From Aliiroseovarius sediminis (lineage in GTDB: Bacteria; Pseudomonadota; Alphaproteobacteria; Rhodobacterales; Rhodobacteraceae): a stretch of 64,000 nt of DNA. The notes below the pieces were generated by a model. It did no database searches. It had not been told where the DNA came from and worked only from the letters and a program-made list of their open reading frames with translations. Below, in pieces: positions 54,138 to 63,912 of the stretch (position 1 is its first letter; every line of letters starts with the position of its first letter). The position numbers were made by a program, and so were the translations under genes. The stretch lies in NCBI RefSeq assembly GCF_022678485.1, contig NZ_JALBYP010000018.1, positions 62,001 through 126,000 on the forward strand. The letters run 5' to 3'.

Positions 54138-55933
54138 CCCGCGTCCCACTGCGCCCGCTTGCCCGCATTCTTGACGCCCGTGCCAAAGGTGAAAATCCCG
54201 ATGCGATCGAGCGTGAGAACCTGCTCCACCGCCACGACGAAATCCGGGACCGGTCACGCCTGCGCTCGGAGGGGCGACTTTTGGTGCTGGCGGGCTTGTT
54301 CCTGTGCGCCTTCCTTGTGGTTGGCGGACGGATGGCCGCGCTGTCGGCCACTGATCCGCGCGAGCCGCGCGCCTATGCGCCGGGGGCATCCATCGCTACC
54401 GCACGCGCCGATATCGTGGACAGGCAGGGGCGTATCCTTGCCACCAACCTTGTGACGCATGCGTTGTATGCGCAGCCCCCGCAGATGGTCGATCCGCTGC
54501 GTGCGGCGGATGAACTGGTCAAGATCTTCCCAGACCTGAAACGCGAGCGACTGGTCAAGGACTTTACCGGCAAGCGCAAATTCCTGTGGATCAAGAAGAA
54601 ACTCAGCCCCGAGCAGAAGCAGGCCGTGTTCGATATCGGCGAGCCCGGTCTTCTGTTCGGCCCGCGCGAGATGCGCTTGTACCCCAACGGCAAACTGGCC
54701 GCACATGTTCTGGGCGGGGCAAGTTTCGGTCGTGAAGGGGTCAGCGCCGCCGAGGTGATCGGCGTGGCTGGCGTCGAAAAACAGTTCGACGAATACCTGC
54801 GCGACCCTGCCAATGGCGACAAGCCGCTTGAGCTTTCGCTGGATCTGACCATTCAGGCTGCGGTTGAACGCGTGCTCTATGGTGGGATGAAGCTGATGAA
54901 CGCCAAGGGCGCGGCCTCGATCCTGATGGATGTGCATACCGGCGAGGTGATATCGGTCGTGTCGCTGCCCGATTTCGACCCCAACAAGCGTCCCCGGGTG
55001 CTGACCAAGGGCGACCAATCTGACAGCCCCTTGTTCAACCGCGCGGTGCAGGGGGTTTATGAACTGGGATCGACCTTCAAGATTTTCACCGCCATTCAGG
55101 CGATGGACCTGGGGCTGGTCAACGAAAACACAATCATTGACACCGGGGTTCCGATGAAAATTGGCGGCTATCGGATCGGTGAATTCAGGGGCAAGAATTA
55201 CGGCAAGCTCAGCGTGGCCGATATCATCGTGAAATCCTCGAACCGGGGCACTGGACGCATGGCGCTTGAGATCGGCCCCGAACGCCAGCAGGAATTCTTG
55301 CGCACGCTTGGCCTGTTCGACCGCACGCCGTTCGAAATCGTCGAGGCGCGCGGCTCGACCCCCCTGCTGCCCAAGCGCTGGGGCACGCTTAGCACGGTCA
55401 CGATTTCCTATGGGCACGGGCTGTCCTCGACCCCGATGCATCTGGCGGCGGGCTATGCGGCGATTGCCAATGGCGGATTTGGCGTGAAACCCACAGTGTT
55501 GAAACAGCACCGACTGGCACGCGGCCCGCGGGTGATGTCGGCTGCATCGGCTGCGGCGGCGCGTGATATGCTGCGCAAGGTGGTGACGGAAGGCACCGCA
55601 TCCTTTGGCGAGGTGGCAGGATATAAAGTGGCGGGTAAGACGGGCACCGCTGACAAGCCGAAAGAACAAGGCGGTGGGTATTACAAGGACAAGGTGATCA
55701 ATACATTCGCCAGCATGTTTCCGGCTGACAAGCCGAAATACGTGCTGGTTGTGACGCTGGATGAACCAGTCGAGACATCAGGCCCGAAACCCCGCCGCAC
55801 CGCCGGGTGGACCGCAGTGCCGGTTGCCGCTGAAATCGTGCGCCGGGTGGCCCCGTTACTGGGGTTGAAGCCCGAACCCGAACCGATCGTTGAATCCTTT
55901 GCGGCAAGTGGGGTAACACTGGCGGCGAACTGA
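54134..55933 (+). CDS. ftsI: Septal peptidoglycan transpeptidase FtsI (PBP3)
   Basis: A 599-residue class B penicillin-binding protein with a membrane anchor at about 50-68, a pedestal domain (RADIVDRQGRILATNL) and a transpeptidase domain. The catalytic SxxK is Ser313-Thr-Phe-Lys316; SSN lies in KSSNRGTG and the KTG box in AGKTGTAD. It cross-links septal peptidoglycan. It overlaps ftsL by 4 bp; murE starts 20 bp downstream. Confidence 0.96.
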   Translation: MTRVPLRPLARILDARAKGENPDAIERENLLHRHDEIRDRSRLRSEGRLLVLAGLFLCAFLVVGGRMAALSATDPREPRAYAPGASIATARADIVDRQGRILATNLVTHALYAQPPQMVDPLRAADELVKIFPDLKRERLVKDFTGKRKFLWIKKKLSPEQKQAVFDIGEPGLLFGPREMRLYPNGKLAAHVLGGASFGREGVSAAEVIGVAGVEKQFDEYLRDPANGDKPLELSLDLTIQAAVERVLYGGMKLMNAKGAASILMDVHTGEVISVVSLPDFDPNKRPRVLTKGDQSDSPLFNRAVQGVYELGSTFKIFTAIQAMDLGLVNENTIIDTGVPMKIGGYRIGEFRGKNYGKLSVADIIVKSSNRGTGRMALEIGPERQQEFLRTLGLFDRTPFEIVEARGSTPLLPKRWGTLSTVTISYGHGLSSTPMHLAAGYAAIANGGFGVKPTVLKQHRLARGPRVMSAASAAAARDMLRKVVTEGTASFGEVAGYKVAGKTGTADKPKEQGGGYYKDKVINTFASMFPADKPKYVLVVTLDEPVETSGPKPRRTAGWTAVPVAAEIVRRVAPLLGLKPEPEPIVESFAASGVTLAAN

Positions 55934-55952
55934 TCACAAGGGACGGAATATC

Positions 55953-57443
55953 ATGGGCGCTGAGATGACGACGAAAAGCCTGGCGGAGCTGGGGCTAAGC
56001 GCCCGCGGTGGCCAAAGGGCAGACATCACGGGCCTGTCGGTTGACAGCCGCAACGTCAAGCCCGGCCATCTGTTTGCCGCCCTTCCGGGGTCGCGAATGC
56101 ATGGCGGCGAATTCATCCAATATGCGCTTCGCATGAAGGCGGCCGCCATCCTGACTGACTCCGAAGGGGCCAAGATCGCCAAGACCGAGTTAGAGGCATC
56201 CGACGCGGCCCTAGTTGTGACCGAAGACCCGCGCATGGCGTTGGCCTATGCTGCGGCACTTTGGTTTGGCGCGCAGCCCGATAACATGGTGGCGGTCACC
56301 GGCACCAACGGCAAGACTTCGGTCGCCAGTTTTACTCGCCAGATCTGGACTTTACTGGGGATCGAGGCGGCCAATCTGGGCACCACGGGGGTCGAAGGCG
56401 CCTATACCGCGCCGCTGAAACACACGACGCCTGAGCCGATCACCCTTCACAATATGCTGGCCAAGATGGCAGGCGCGGGTGTGACCCATGCAGCGATGGA
56501 GGCGTCAAGCCACGGGCTTGCCCAACGCCGTCTGGACGGTGTGCGCTTGTCAGCGGCGGCGTTTACCAATTTCACCCAAGACCACTTGGATTATCACGCA
56601 AGTTTCGATGAATACTTCGCGGCCAAGGCCGGGCTGTTCGCGCGCGTCCTGCCTGAAAACGGTACGGCAGTGATCAATCTGGACGACCCCAGAGGCGGCG
56701 AAATGGCGACGATTGCGCAGGCGCGTGGGCAGCATCTGATCCGCGTGGGGCAGAGCGATAAATGCGACCTGCGCCTGACCGCGCAACGTTTTCATGCAAA
56801 CGGACAAGAGGTTATGTTTTCTTGGAGCGGCACCGCCCACACGGCAAAGCTGCGGCTGATTGGCGGGTTTCAGGCCGACAACGTGCTGGCGGCAGCTGGG
56901 CTGGCCATTGCGTGCGGCGCCGACCCCGCGCGGGTGTTCGAGACATTCGACGACCTTGAAACCGTGCGTGGCCGAATGCAGCATGCCGCAACCCGCGACA
57001 ATGGCGCGGCGGTGTTCGTCGATTTTTCCCACACGCCAGATGCGTTGAAATCGGCCCTGCGCGCCCTGCGCCCGCATGTGATGGGCCGGATCGTCGTTGT
57101 GTTCGGCGCTGGCGGAGACCGCGATACAACGAAACGCAAACTGATGGGGCAGGCGGCGGCCGAGAATGCCGATGTTGTGTTCGTCACGGACGACAACCCG
57201 CGCACCGAAGACCCCGCCGCCATCCGCGCCATGGTGATGGAGGGATGCCCCGAAGCCATGAATGTCGGCGACCGGGCCGAGGCGATCCTGCGCGGCGTCG
57301 ATGCGCTTGGCCCCGCCGACGCGCTGTTGATCGCCGGCAAAGGGCATGAAACAGGGCAAACCGTGGGCGAAACCGTGCTGCCGTTTGACGACGCCGAACA
57401 AGCCTCGGTCGCGGTGGCCGCATTGGACGGGCGGCTGGCATGA
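55953..57443 (+). CDS. murE: UDP-MurNAc-tripeptide synthetase MurE
   Basis: A 496-residue Mur ligase. ATP-binding P-loop VTGTNGKTSV lies near residue 115, TTPEPITLHNML and the DNPRTEDP motif (the family's marker for meso-diaminopimelate addition) near residue 415. It adds meso-DAP to UDP-MurNAc-L-Ala-D-Glu in the cytoplasm. AAGGGACGG is upstream of ATG 55953. Its stop overlaps the start of murF by 4 bp. Confidence 0.96.
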   Translation: MGAEMTTKSLAELGLSARGGQRADITGLSVDSRNVKPGHLFAALPGSRMHGGEFIQYALRMKAAAILTDSEGAKIAKTELEASDAALVVTEDPRMALAYAAALWFGAQPDNMVAVTGTNGKTSVASFTRQIWTLLGIEAANLGTTGVEGAYTAPLKHTTPEPITLHNMLAKMAGAGVTHAAMEASSHGLAQRRLDGVRLSAAAFTNFTQDHLDYHASFDEYFAAKAGLFARVLPENGTAVINLDDPRGGEMATIAQARGQHLIRVGQSDKCDLRLTAQRFHANGQEVMFSWSGTAHTAKLRLIGGFQADNVLAAAGLAIACGADPARVFETFDDLETVRGRMQHAATRDNGAAVFVDFSHTPDALKSALRALRPHVMGRIVVVFGAGGDRDTTKRKLMGQAAAENADVVFVTDDNPRTEDPAAIRAMVMEGCPEAMNVGDRAEAILRGVDALGPADALLIAGKGHETGQTVGETVLPFDDAEQASVAVAALDGRLA

Positions 57444-58855
57444 GCTTGTGGCGCGCCACCGACGCAGCCCGCGCGACCGGTGGGCAGGTGCGCGGCGATT
57501 GGGCGGTGGACGGCGTGTCCATCGACACCCGCACCATCCAGCCCGATGATCTGTTCGTAGCGCTGAAAGACGCCCGTGATGGCCATGATTTTGTCGTCGC
57601 GGCGTTTGAAAAAGGTGCTGGTGCGGCGATGGTCAGTCGCATTCCGGATGGGGTGGCCCCCGATGCGCCCTTATTGATCGTTGACGACGTGCTGACCGCG
57701 CTAGAGGCGCTTGGCCGGGCTGGTCGGGCGCGCACGCAGGCACGCGTCATCGCTGTGACGGGGTCGGTCGGCAAAACCTCGACCAAGGAAATGCTGCGTG
57801 CAATCTTATCGCCACAAGGCCGCACCCATGCCGCCGAAGCGAGTTATAACAATCACTGGGGCGTGCCGCTGACGTTGGCCCGAATGCCGCAGGACACTGA
57901 TTTCGCGGTGATCGAGATCGGTATGAATCACCCCGGTGAAATTGGCCCCCTGGCCCGCATGGCCCGGCCTGATGTGGCACTGGTGACGACCGTCGCCGCT
58001 GCGCATCTTGAGGCGTTCGACGACCTTGCCGGTATTGCACGCGAGAAGGGCGCGATCTTTGAAGGGTTACAGCCGGACGGGACCGCCATCGTCAATGGGG
58101 ACCTCGACACCTCGCCGGCGCTGGCTTTGGCTGCGAACGGCTTTGATCTGCAAAGTTTCGGCGAGGGCGCTGCCAACAATCACCGGCTAACCCATGTCAC
58201 GCTGACCCCCGAGGCCACGATTTGCAAGGCCATGATCGGCGGGGATGAACAACTGTTCAAGATTACCGCGCCGGGGCGGCACTTTGCTATGAACGCGCTA
58301 GCCGCAATCGTCGGAGCGCGCGCGCTGGGGGCCGATGCAACGCTGGCCGCCCGCACGATCAACCAATGGCAACCGCCGGCCGGTCGCGGCACGCGCGAAG
58401 ACGTGGTCCTGGACCCGGCCGAGGGTCTGACCCTGACCCTGATCGACGATGCGTTCAACGCTAACCCCACCTCGGTTGCCGCCGCGCTCGAGGTGCTTGG
58501 GGCGATGGCGCCTGTGGATGGTGTCGGCCTTATCCAGAAGGGGCGCCGCATCGCAATCCTGGGCGACATGCTGGAGCTTGGCCCCGACGAAATGGCACTT
58601 CACGCGGGGCTGGCCGACCTGCCGTTCATTGCCGCCATCGACCAGATTCATTGCGTCGGGCCGCGGATGCACGCCCTGTGGGGGCGGTTGGCGGGTGATC
58701 AACAGGGCGTGTGGGTAGAAGATGCCGCCCAAATGGCCCCTCACTTGCGCCGGATTGTGGATGCGGGCGATGTGGTGTTGGTCAAGGGCTCAAAGGGATC
58801 TCTGGTGTCTCAGACGGTTGACGTCCTGCGAAAAATGGGTCAATCGCTTCGATAA
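57440..58855 (+). CDS. murF: UDP-MurNAc-tripeptide--D-Ala-D-Ala ligase MurF
   Basis: A 471-residue Mur ligase with P-loop VTGSVGKTSTKEM near residue 110, then EASYNNHWGVPLTLARMP and IEIGMNHPGEI, and the C-terminal IDDAFNANPTS motif. It adds D-Ala-D-Ala to the tripeptide, finishing the pentapeptide. It overlaps murE (ATGA). mraY begins 21 bp downstream. Confidence 0.96.
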   Translation: MSLWRATDAARATGGQVRGDWAVDGVSIDTRTIQPDDLFVALKDARDGHDFVVAAFEKGAGAAMVSRIPDGVAPDAPLLIVDDVLTALEALGRAGRARTQARVIAVTGSVGKTSTKEMLRAILSPQGRTHAAEASYNNHWGVPLTLARMPQDTDFAVIEIGMNHPGEIGPLARMARPDVALVTTVAAAHLEAFDDLAGIAREKGAIFEGLQPDGTAIVNGDLDTSPALALAANGFDLQSFGEGAANNHRLTHVTLTPEATICKAMIGGDEQLFKITAPGRHFAMNALAAIVGARALGADATLAARTINQWQPPAGRGTREDVVLDPAEGLTLTLIDDAFNANPTSVAAALEVLGAMAPVDGVGLIQKGRRIAILGDMLELGPDEMALHAGLADLPFIAAIDQIHCVGPRMHALWGRLAGDQQGVWVEDAAQMAPHLRRIVDAGDVVLVKGSKGSLVSQTVDVLRKMGQSLR

Positions 58856-58876
58856 TTCCAAAAAGGGACCTACCAC

Positions 58877-59959
58877 ATGTTGTATTGGCTGACCGAGTTT
58901 TCGGACGGTGGCGATGTTTTCAACCTGTTTCGCTATATCACCTTCCGGGCGGGCGGCGCATTCTTCACGGCCCTGATTTTCGGCTTCATCTTCGGCCAAC
59001 CCCTGATCAACATCCTGCGCCGCAGGCAGGGCAAGGGGCAACCGATCCGCGACGATGGCCCGGAAAGCCACAAGGAAAAGCAGGGCACGCCGACGATGGG
59101 CGGTCTGCTGATCCTGTCGGCGCTTCTGGTCTCGACCCTTTTGTGGGCGCGGCTGGATAACCCTTATATCTGGATCACGCTGTTTGTCACTTATGGCTTT
59201 GGTCTGATTGGTTTTGCTGACGATTATGCCAAGGTCTCGAAAGCGACGACTGCGGGAGTGTCGGGCAGGCTGCGCATGGCGCTGGGACTGTTGATCGCGG
59301 CAATTGCCGGGTATCTTGCATCAATTTTTCACCCCGAAGAACTGCAATTTCAGCTGGCGCTGCCGTTCTTCAAGAACACACTCCTGAACATGGGTCTGTT
59401 CTTCGTTCCCTTTGTGATGATCGTGATCGTGGGGGCGGCGAATGCGGTGAACCTGACCGATGGTCTGGACGGACTGGCGATTATGCCAGTTATGATTGCT
59501 GCGGGCACGCTGGGCGTAATCGCCTATGCTGTTGGTCGCGTCGACTTCACCGAGTATCTAGAGGTGCACTATGTGCCTGGCACGGGCGAACTGTTCATCT
59601 TCACCTCGGCGCTTATTGGTGGGGGGCTCGGCTTCCTTTGGTATAACGCCCCGCCCGCCGCCGTGTTCATGGGCGACACCGGATCGCTTGCCTTGGGTGG
59701 CGCGCTGGGTGCCATCGCAGTCGCCACCAAACACGAGATCGTGCTGGCCATCGTCGGCGGCCTTTTCGTGGTCGAGGCGCTGTCGGTCATCATTCAAGTG
59801 CTCTATTACAAACGCACGGGGCGACGCGTGTTCCTTATGGCGCCGATCCATCACCATTTCGAACACAAGGGCTGGCAGGAACCGCAGATCGTCATCCGCT
59901 TCTGGATCATCTCGCTGATTCTCGCGCTGATCGGGCTGGCAACACTGAAAGTGCGCTGA
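58877..59959 (+). CDS. mraY: Phospho-N-acetylmuramoyl-pentapeptide transferase MraY
   Basis: A 360-residue integral membrane transferase with about ten helices. Signatures are [22 protein letters not shown] (with the catalytic Asp pair), [13 protein letters not shown] and [12 protein letters not shown]. It moves phospho-MurNAc-pentapeptide to undecaprenyl phosphate, giving lipid I. Located between murF and murD, as in most dcw clusters. Confidence 0.97.
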   Translation: MLYWLTEFSDGGDVFNLFRYITFRAGGAFFTALIFGFIFGQPLINILRRRQGKGQPIRDDGPESHKEKQGTPTMGGLLILSALLVSTLLWARLDNPYIWITLFVTYGFGLIGFADDYAKVSKATTAGVSGRLRMALGLLIAAIAGYLASIFHPEELQFQLALPFFKNTLLNMGLFFVPFVMIVIVGAANAVNLTDGLDGLAIMPVMIAAGTLGVIAYAVGRVDFTEYLEVHYVPGTGELFIFTSALIGGGLGFLWYNAPPAAVFMGDTGSLALGGALGAIAVATKHEIVLAIVGGLFVVEALSVIIQVLYYKRTGRRVFLMAPIHHHFEHKGWQEPQIVIRFWIISLILALIGLATLKVR

Positions 59960-59984
59960 CCGCCCGTTTCTTCTGGCCTGAAAT

Positions 59985-60070
59985 ATCCCGGGGTGAGGCG
60001 CGCTTGCAAAGCGGGCCGAGGGGCAGCGCCCCTTTCCTGAACCCCAAGCGGGGGCTTTTGTTTCCACGCG
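59985..60070. repeat. GC-rich hairpin element between mraY and murD
   Basis: The mraY-murD gap holds CGCTT-gca-AAGCG (60001-60013), AGGGGC-agc-GCCCCT (60019-60033) and further complementary G/C runs. Its wording (CCCGGGGTGAGGCGCGC...GAGGGGCAGCGCCCC) resembles intergenic elements that recur in many Rhodobacterales genomes. Whether it is dispersed in this genome cannot be seen from the window. A role as mRNA processing site or weak terminator is possible. Confidence 0.4.
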
Positions 60071-60109
60071 CTGTGGTCTAGCCATTATGAAACGAACTCG
60101 GAGGCAAGG

Positions 60110-61519
60110 ATGATCCCGGTCAAAGGTTATGACGGCCAAAAGGTTGCAGTGCTGGGACTGGGCCGGTCCGGCCTTGCCGCCGCTCATGCGTTGGAAGAAG
60201 GCGGGGCCGAGGCGCTTTGCTGGGACGACAGCAGTGAGGCCCGCGACCGCGCTGAAGGCCAGGCCCTGATCGTGTACGACCTGACCCGCGCAGATGCCTG
60301 GCAGGACGTCGCCGCCCTGATCGTCAGCCCCGGCATTCCGCATCTCTATCCCACCCCCAACAAGATCATCGCCGCTGCGATGGAGGCGGGCGTGCCGGTC
60401 GACAACGACATTGGCCTGTTCTTCCGCAGCTTTGCCGGGTCGGACTGGGATAGCTTCGACACCATGCCCAAAGTGATCGCGGTCACCGGGTCGAACGGGA
60501 AGTCCACGACCTCGGCCCTGATCCATCATGTGTTGGAGGAAGCCGGGCGCCCCTCGCAATTGGCGGGCAATATCGGGCGTGGCGCGCTCGACATCGACCC
60601 CGCTCATGATGGCGAGGTCGTGGTATTGGAATTGTCCAGCTATCAAACCGACCTTGCGCGGGCGCTGACCCCGGATGTCGCTGTGTTCACCAACCTGTCG
60701 CCCGACCACTTGGACCGTCACGGGGGCATGGGCGGTTATTTCGCCGCTAAAAGACGCCTTTTTGCCGAAGGTGGCCCGGATCGCGCTGTGATCGGTGTGG
60801 ACGAACCCGAAGGCGTGTATCTGGCCGGGCAACTCTCGGAAGGGCCTTCGGATGATCGCGTGATCCGTATTTCGGTTGATCGCAAATTGTCCGGGTCGGG
60901 CTGGCAGGTCTTTGCGCGCAAGGGGTTTTTGTCGGAATATCGCAAAGGGCGGCAGGTCGGTTCGATTGATCTGCGCAAGATCAAAGGCTTGCCGGGCACA
61001 CATAATCACCAGAACGCCTGCGCCGCTTATGCGGCGTGCCGCACGTTGGGGCTGGCCCCCAAACAGATCGAGGCCGCGTTTCATGCCTTCAAGGGTCTGC
61101 CACACCGCTCGCAATTGGTCCGGGAACTGAACGGGGTTGCCTTCGTCAATGACAGCAAGGCCACCAATGTGGACAGTGCCCGCGCCGCCCTGTCGGCCTT
61201 CAAGAATATTCGCTGGATTGCAGGGGGGCTGGGTAAGGATGGCGGGATCGAAAGCCTGTCGGCGGATGATCTGGCAGGTGTCACCAAGGCTTATTTGATC
61301 GGCAATTCCGCGCGGGATTTTGCACTGCAACTGGGTGACGTGCCGCACGAGGTATTCGAGACGATGGAGCAAGCCGTTGCGCGCGCCGCCGTTGATGCCC
61401 AGCCCGGTGACACCGTGCTTCTGGCGCCTGCCGCCGCCAGTTTCGACCAGTATCCCGATTTTGAAAAGCGGGGCGAAGATTTTACCCGGCACGTTGCAGC
61501 CCTATCAGTGGGTGGCTGA
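60110..61519 (+). CDS. murD: UDP-MurNAc-L-alanine--D-glutamate ligase MurD
   Basis: A 469-residue Mur ligase with an N-terminal [21 protein letters not shown] nucleotide-binding segment (in part), P-loop [13 protein letters not shown] near residue 124, [10 protein letters not shown] and the C-terminal [11 protein letters not shown] motif. It adds D-Glu to UDP-MurNAc-L-Ala. The ATG at 60110 has GGAGGC upstream. It is the last dcw gene visible; ftsW and murG do not follow directly. Confidence 0.96.
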   Translation: MIPVKGYDGQKVAVLGLGRSGLAAAHALEEGGAEALCWDDSSEARDRAEGQALIVYDLTRADAWQDVAALIVSPGIPHLYPTPNKIIAAAMEAGVPVDNDIGLFFRSFAGSDWDSFDTMPKVIAVTGSNGKSTTSALIHHVLEEAGRPSQLAGNIGRGALDIDPAHDGEVVVLELSSYQTDLARALTPDVAVFTNLSPDHLDRHGGMGGYFAAKRRLFAEGGPDRAVIGVDEPEGVYLAGQLSEGPSDDRVIRISVDRKLSGSGWQVFARKGFLSEYRKGRQVGSIDLRKIKGLPGTHNHQNACAAYAACRTLGLAPKQIEAAFHAFKGLPHRSQLVRELNGVAFVNDSKATNVDSARAALSAFKNIRWIAGGLGKDGGIESLSADDLAGVTKAYLIGNSARDFALQLGDVPHEVFETMEQAVARAAVDAQPGDTVLLAPAAASFDQYPDFEKRGEDFTRHVAALSVGG

Positions 61520-61628
61520 CGCGCATGGTATCCCGCAGCATACGGTAGGCTGCGAAAAGCCCTTGTTATAAAGGGTTTGCAAGACATGCACGCTCTGCTA
61601 CCCCTTGGCGCAGCAGGAAAGGGGACAG

Positions 61629-62915
61629 ATGTTTTCACTGGATGATCACCCGCAGCGTTACGCGCTGGCAAACGAGCTGCACGCGCGTCCGTCGCCTGCG
61701 TTGACCGCGCCCACAACGGCGGTGTTTCTGGCGGTGAAGCGTCCCGATAACGCGGCCAGCCGGGATCGCGAGGCCGACCGCGCGCATCTGTTGGACCTGC
61801 TCGACCGGTTCGGCGCCCCCCATCCCAGCCCGGATGCAAACCACTATTTCGGGGCGATGGGTCGCTATCACTTGAAATGGGAACAGCACACGGAATTCGT
61901 GACCTATACCGTTTTTGCCGACGGCATCGGCTCGCGCGCATTCGATCCGGCGGCCTTTGATGTGTTTCCCGACGATTGGCTGCGGCAGGCGCCGGGCAAG
62001 CGCGTGACCTCGGCCCATATTCGTGTCGACACCATGCCTGGCTCTGAGGTTGAGATGAATGACGCGATCAACAACTGGTTCGTCGCCGAAAGCGTCGCGG
62101 CGACCTGGGTCTTGGACCGCGCGGCGCTGGTGGCCGGTGATTTCCGCATCGACCCGGCGGGCCATATGCGCTTCGTCGCCTTCATCGGCAAGGGTGTCGG
62201 CGAACGGCGCATCGGGCGTATCGTGCAGCGGTTATGCGAGATCGAGACCTATAAGGCGATGTCTATGTTGGGCCTGCCGCAAGCCCGCAACCTGCAAGCG
62301 AAGTTGGGCCTGCTGGACAAAGAACTGACGCATCTGGTCGGGGCCATGTCACAAGGCGATGAAGCCCCCGAGGCAACGCTGGACGAGTTGCTTCAAATCT
62401 CGTCTAAGCTTGAGGATCTGACCGCTGCGACCTCGTTCCGGCTCAGCGCCACGACCGCTTACGAGGCCATCGTGCATCAGCGTATCACCTTTCTGCGCGA
62501 AGAACGCTTCATGGATCGCCAGACCTTGAGCGAATTCATGATGCGCCGCTATGACCCCGCCATGCGCACCATCAAAAGCGCCGAACGTCAGTTGACGGGG
62601 ATGGCGCAGCGCGCGATGCGTGCGGGCGATCTTCTTCGCACGCGGGTGGATGTGCAGCGGTCCAAGCAGAACCAATCGCTTCTGGCCAGCATGAACCGGC
62701 GCGCGGATATGCAGCTGCGCCTTCAGGAAACGGTCGAGGGGCTGTCAGTCGTCGCGATCAGCTATTACGCCGTTTCGCTGGCGGGCTATCTGGCCTATCC
62801 GCTGACCGAAATGCTGGGTATCTCTAAGGGAATGCTGACCGCTGCGCTTACGCTGCCTGTGGTTGGCCTTGTGTGGTTGGGCGTGCGTCGGATACGCCAT
62901 TCCATCGAGAAGTGA
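61629..62915 (+). CDS. DUF3422 family membrane protein
   Basis: A 428-residue protein matching DUF3422: N-terminal LANELHARPSPAL, HYFGAMGRYHLKWEQHTEFVTYT (in part), a helical middle region with coiled-coil character, and two C-terminal membrane segments (about 372-392 and 399-417). The function of the family is unknown. The ATG at 61629 is preferred over a frame open to 61605; GGAAAGGGG lies upstream. It is separate from murD by 109 bp and overlaps the convergent YeeE/YedE gene by 68 bp. Confidence 0.85.
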   Translation: MFSLDDHPQRYALANELHARPSPALTAPTTAVFLAVKRPDNAASRDREADRAHLLDLLDRFGAPHPSPDANHYFGAMGRYHLKWEQHTEFVTYTVFADGIGSRAFDPAAFDVFPDDWLRQAPGKRVTSAHIRVDTMPGSEVEMNDAINNWFVAESVAATWVLDRAALVAGDFRIDPAGHMRFVAFIGKGVGERRIGRIVQRLCEIETYKAMSMLGLPQARNLQAKLGLLDKELTHLVGAMSQGDEAPEATLDELLQISSKLEDLTAATSFRLSATTAYEAIVHQRITFLREERFMDRQTLSEFMMRRYDPAMRTIKSAERQLTGMAQRAMRAGDLLRTRVDVQRSKQNQSLLASMNRRADMQLRLQETVEGLSVVAISYYAVSLAGYLAYPLTEMLGISKGMLTAALTLPVVGLVWLGVRRIRHSIEK

Positions 62916-63912
62916 GGCGCGCATCCACGCGCCCTGCGACCCACGCCCCTGCCGCTATCGTCGCCAGTGCCAAAGCAGCAGCCACCGACAGCGTCGCCAC
63001 GCCCGAGATGCCTGCGCCCACCGTGCAGCCCCCGGCCAGAACGCCGCCAAAGCCCATCAAAGCGCCGCCAACTAGGTAACGCCCCATCTGGGCTGGTTCC
63101 TCAAAGCCTTGCCACTGGAAGCGCCCCGCGATCAGGGCCGACACTAGCGCGCCCAGCACCACGCCGCCGATCAGGCCGGTGCCGAAATTGGCGCCAATAG
63201 CCGAGGATGCACCGGTCCAGAACAACGTGTCCGCCAAAGGTGCGGTGAACGAGATGCTTTCAAACGTGATCGGATCGAATTCATCCAGAAGCACAAACCC
63301 GGTTGCCAGCCAGCCCAGCGGGATCAGCGCGCCCAGAAGGGCGGCCAGAACCAGCATGCGCGCGCCGGGACGCGACCGGATGATCAGAACACCCGCCAGC
63401 GCCATCGGCAGAATGGCGGTCCAGAGGGGCAGGGATGGGGCGGGGATCACGACCGCCTCAAGCGCCACGCGGGCCGGGGCCAGCAAGCCCTTGAGCGTCG
63501 CAAGCGCCGCCAAGGCGGCCACAAACAAGACGACCAGAGCGCGCAGATTGCCCGACGCGCCCAGAACCGTTAGCCGCGACAGGCAGCCGCGCGTCATGAC
63601 CATACCAACGCCAAACAGCAGCCCGCCGACGATGATCGCCAGATAGGGCAGGTTGGCGGCGTGGAAGCGATGGGCCGAAAACTCGACCCATCCGGCGTGC
63701 ACCAGAGCTTGCGTGCCAAGGACGGCCACGGCCAGCGCCGTTAACCAGATCGCAAGGGCCGACCGGTTGTCTTGACCGCCCCCGATCAGGCCGCGCCTGA
63801 GGCAGAAGCGTGTGATTTCCGCCAGCACACCAAAAGCCGCGCCCAGTCCCAATCCGAACAGGATCGAGGCAGTGCGTGGGGTCAGGGTCTCAAAGCCAAG
63901 GGTCTCAAACAT
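62848..63912 (-). CDS. YeeE/YedE family transporter (TsuA-like)
   Basis: A 354-residue membrane protein with about nine to ten helices. Two conserved cysteine motifs of the YeeE/YedE (sulf_transp) family are seen: MTRGCLSRL and GGCTVGAG. In TsuA these cysteines pass thiosulfate through the membrane. ATG 63912 sits 8 bp after GGAG and is preferred to ATG 63918. The 3' end overlaps DUF3422 tail to tail by 68 bp. No sulfurtransferase gene is beside it, so the substrate is not settled. Confidence 0.85.
   Translation of the reverse strand: MFETLGFETLTPRTASILFGLGLGAAFGVLAEITRFCLRRGLIGGGQDNRSALAIWLTALAVAVLGTQALVHAGWVEFSAHRFHAANLPYLAIIVGGLLFGVGMVMTRGCLSRLTVLGASGNLRALVVLFVAALAALATLKGLLAPARVALEAVVIPAPSLPLWTAILPMALAGVLIIRSRPGARMLVLAALLGALIPLGWLATGFVLLDEFDPITFESISFTAPLADTLFWTGASSAIGANFGTGLIGGVVLGALVSALIAGRFQWQGFEEPAQMGRYLVGGALMGFGGVLAGGCTVGAGISGVATLSVAAALALATIAAGAWVAGRVDARLTSRWNGVSDARPTTQGQPQAA

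Noticed and set aside
59558-61492. A 644-codon minus-strand frame opposite mraY/murD
   Set aside because: Antisense shadow spanning two secure genes and their gap.
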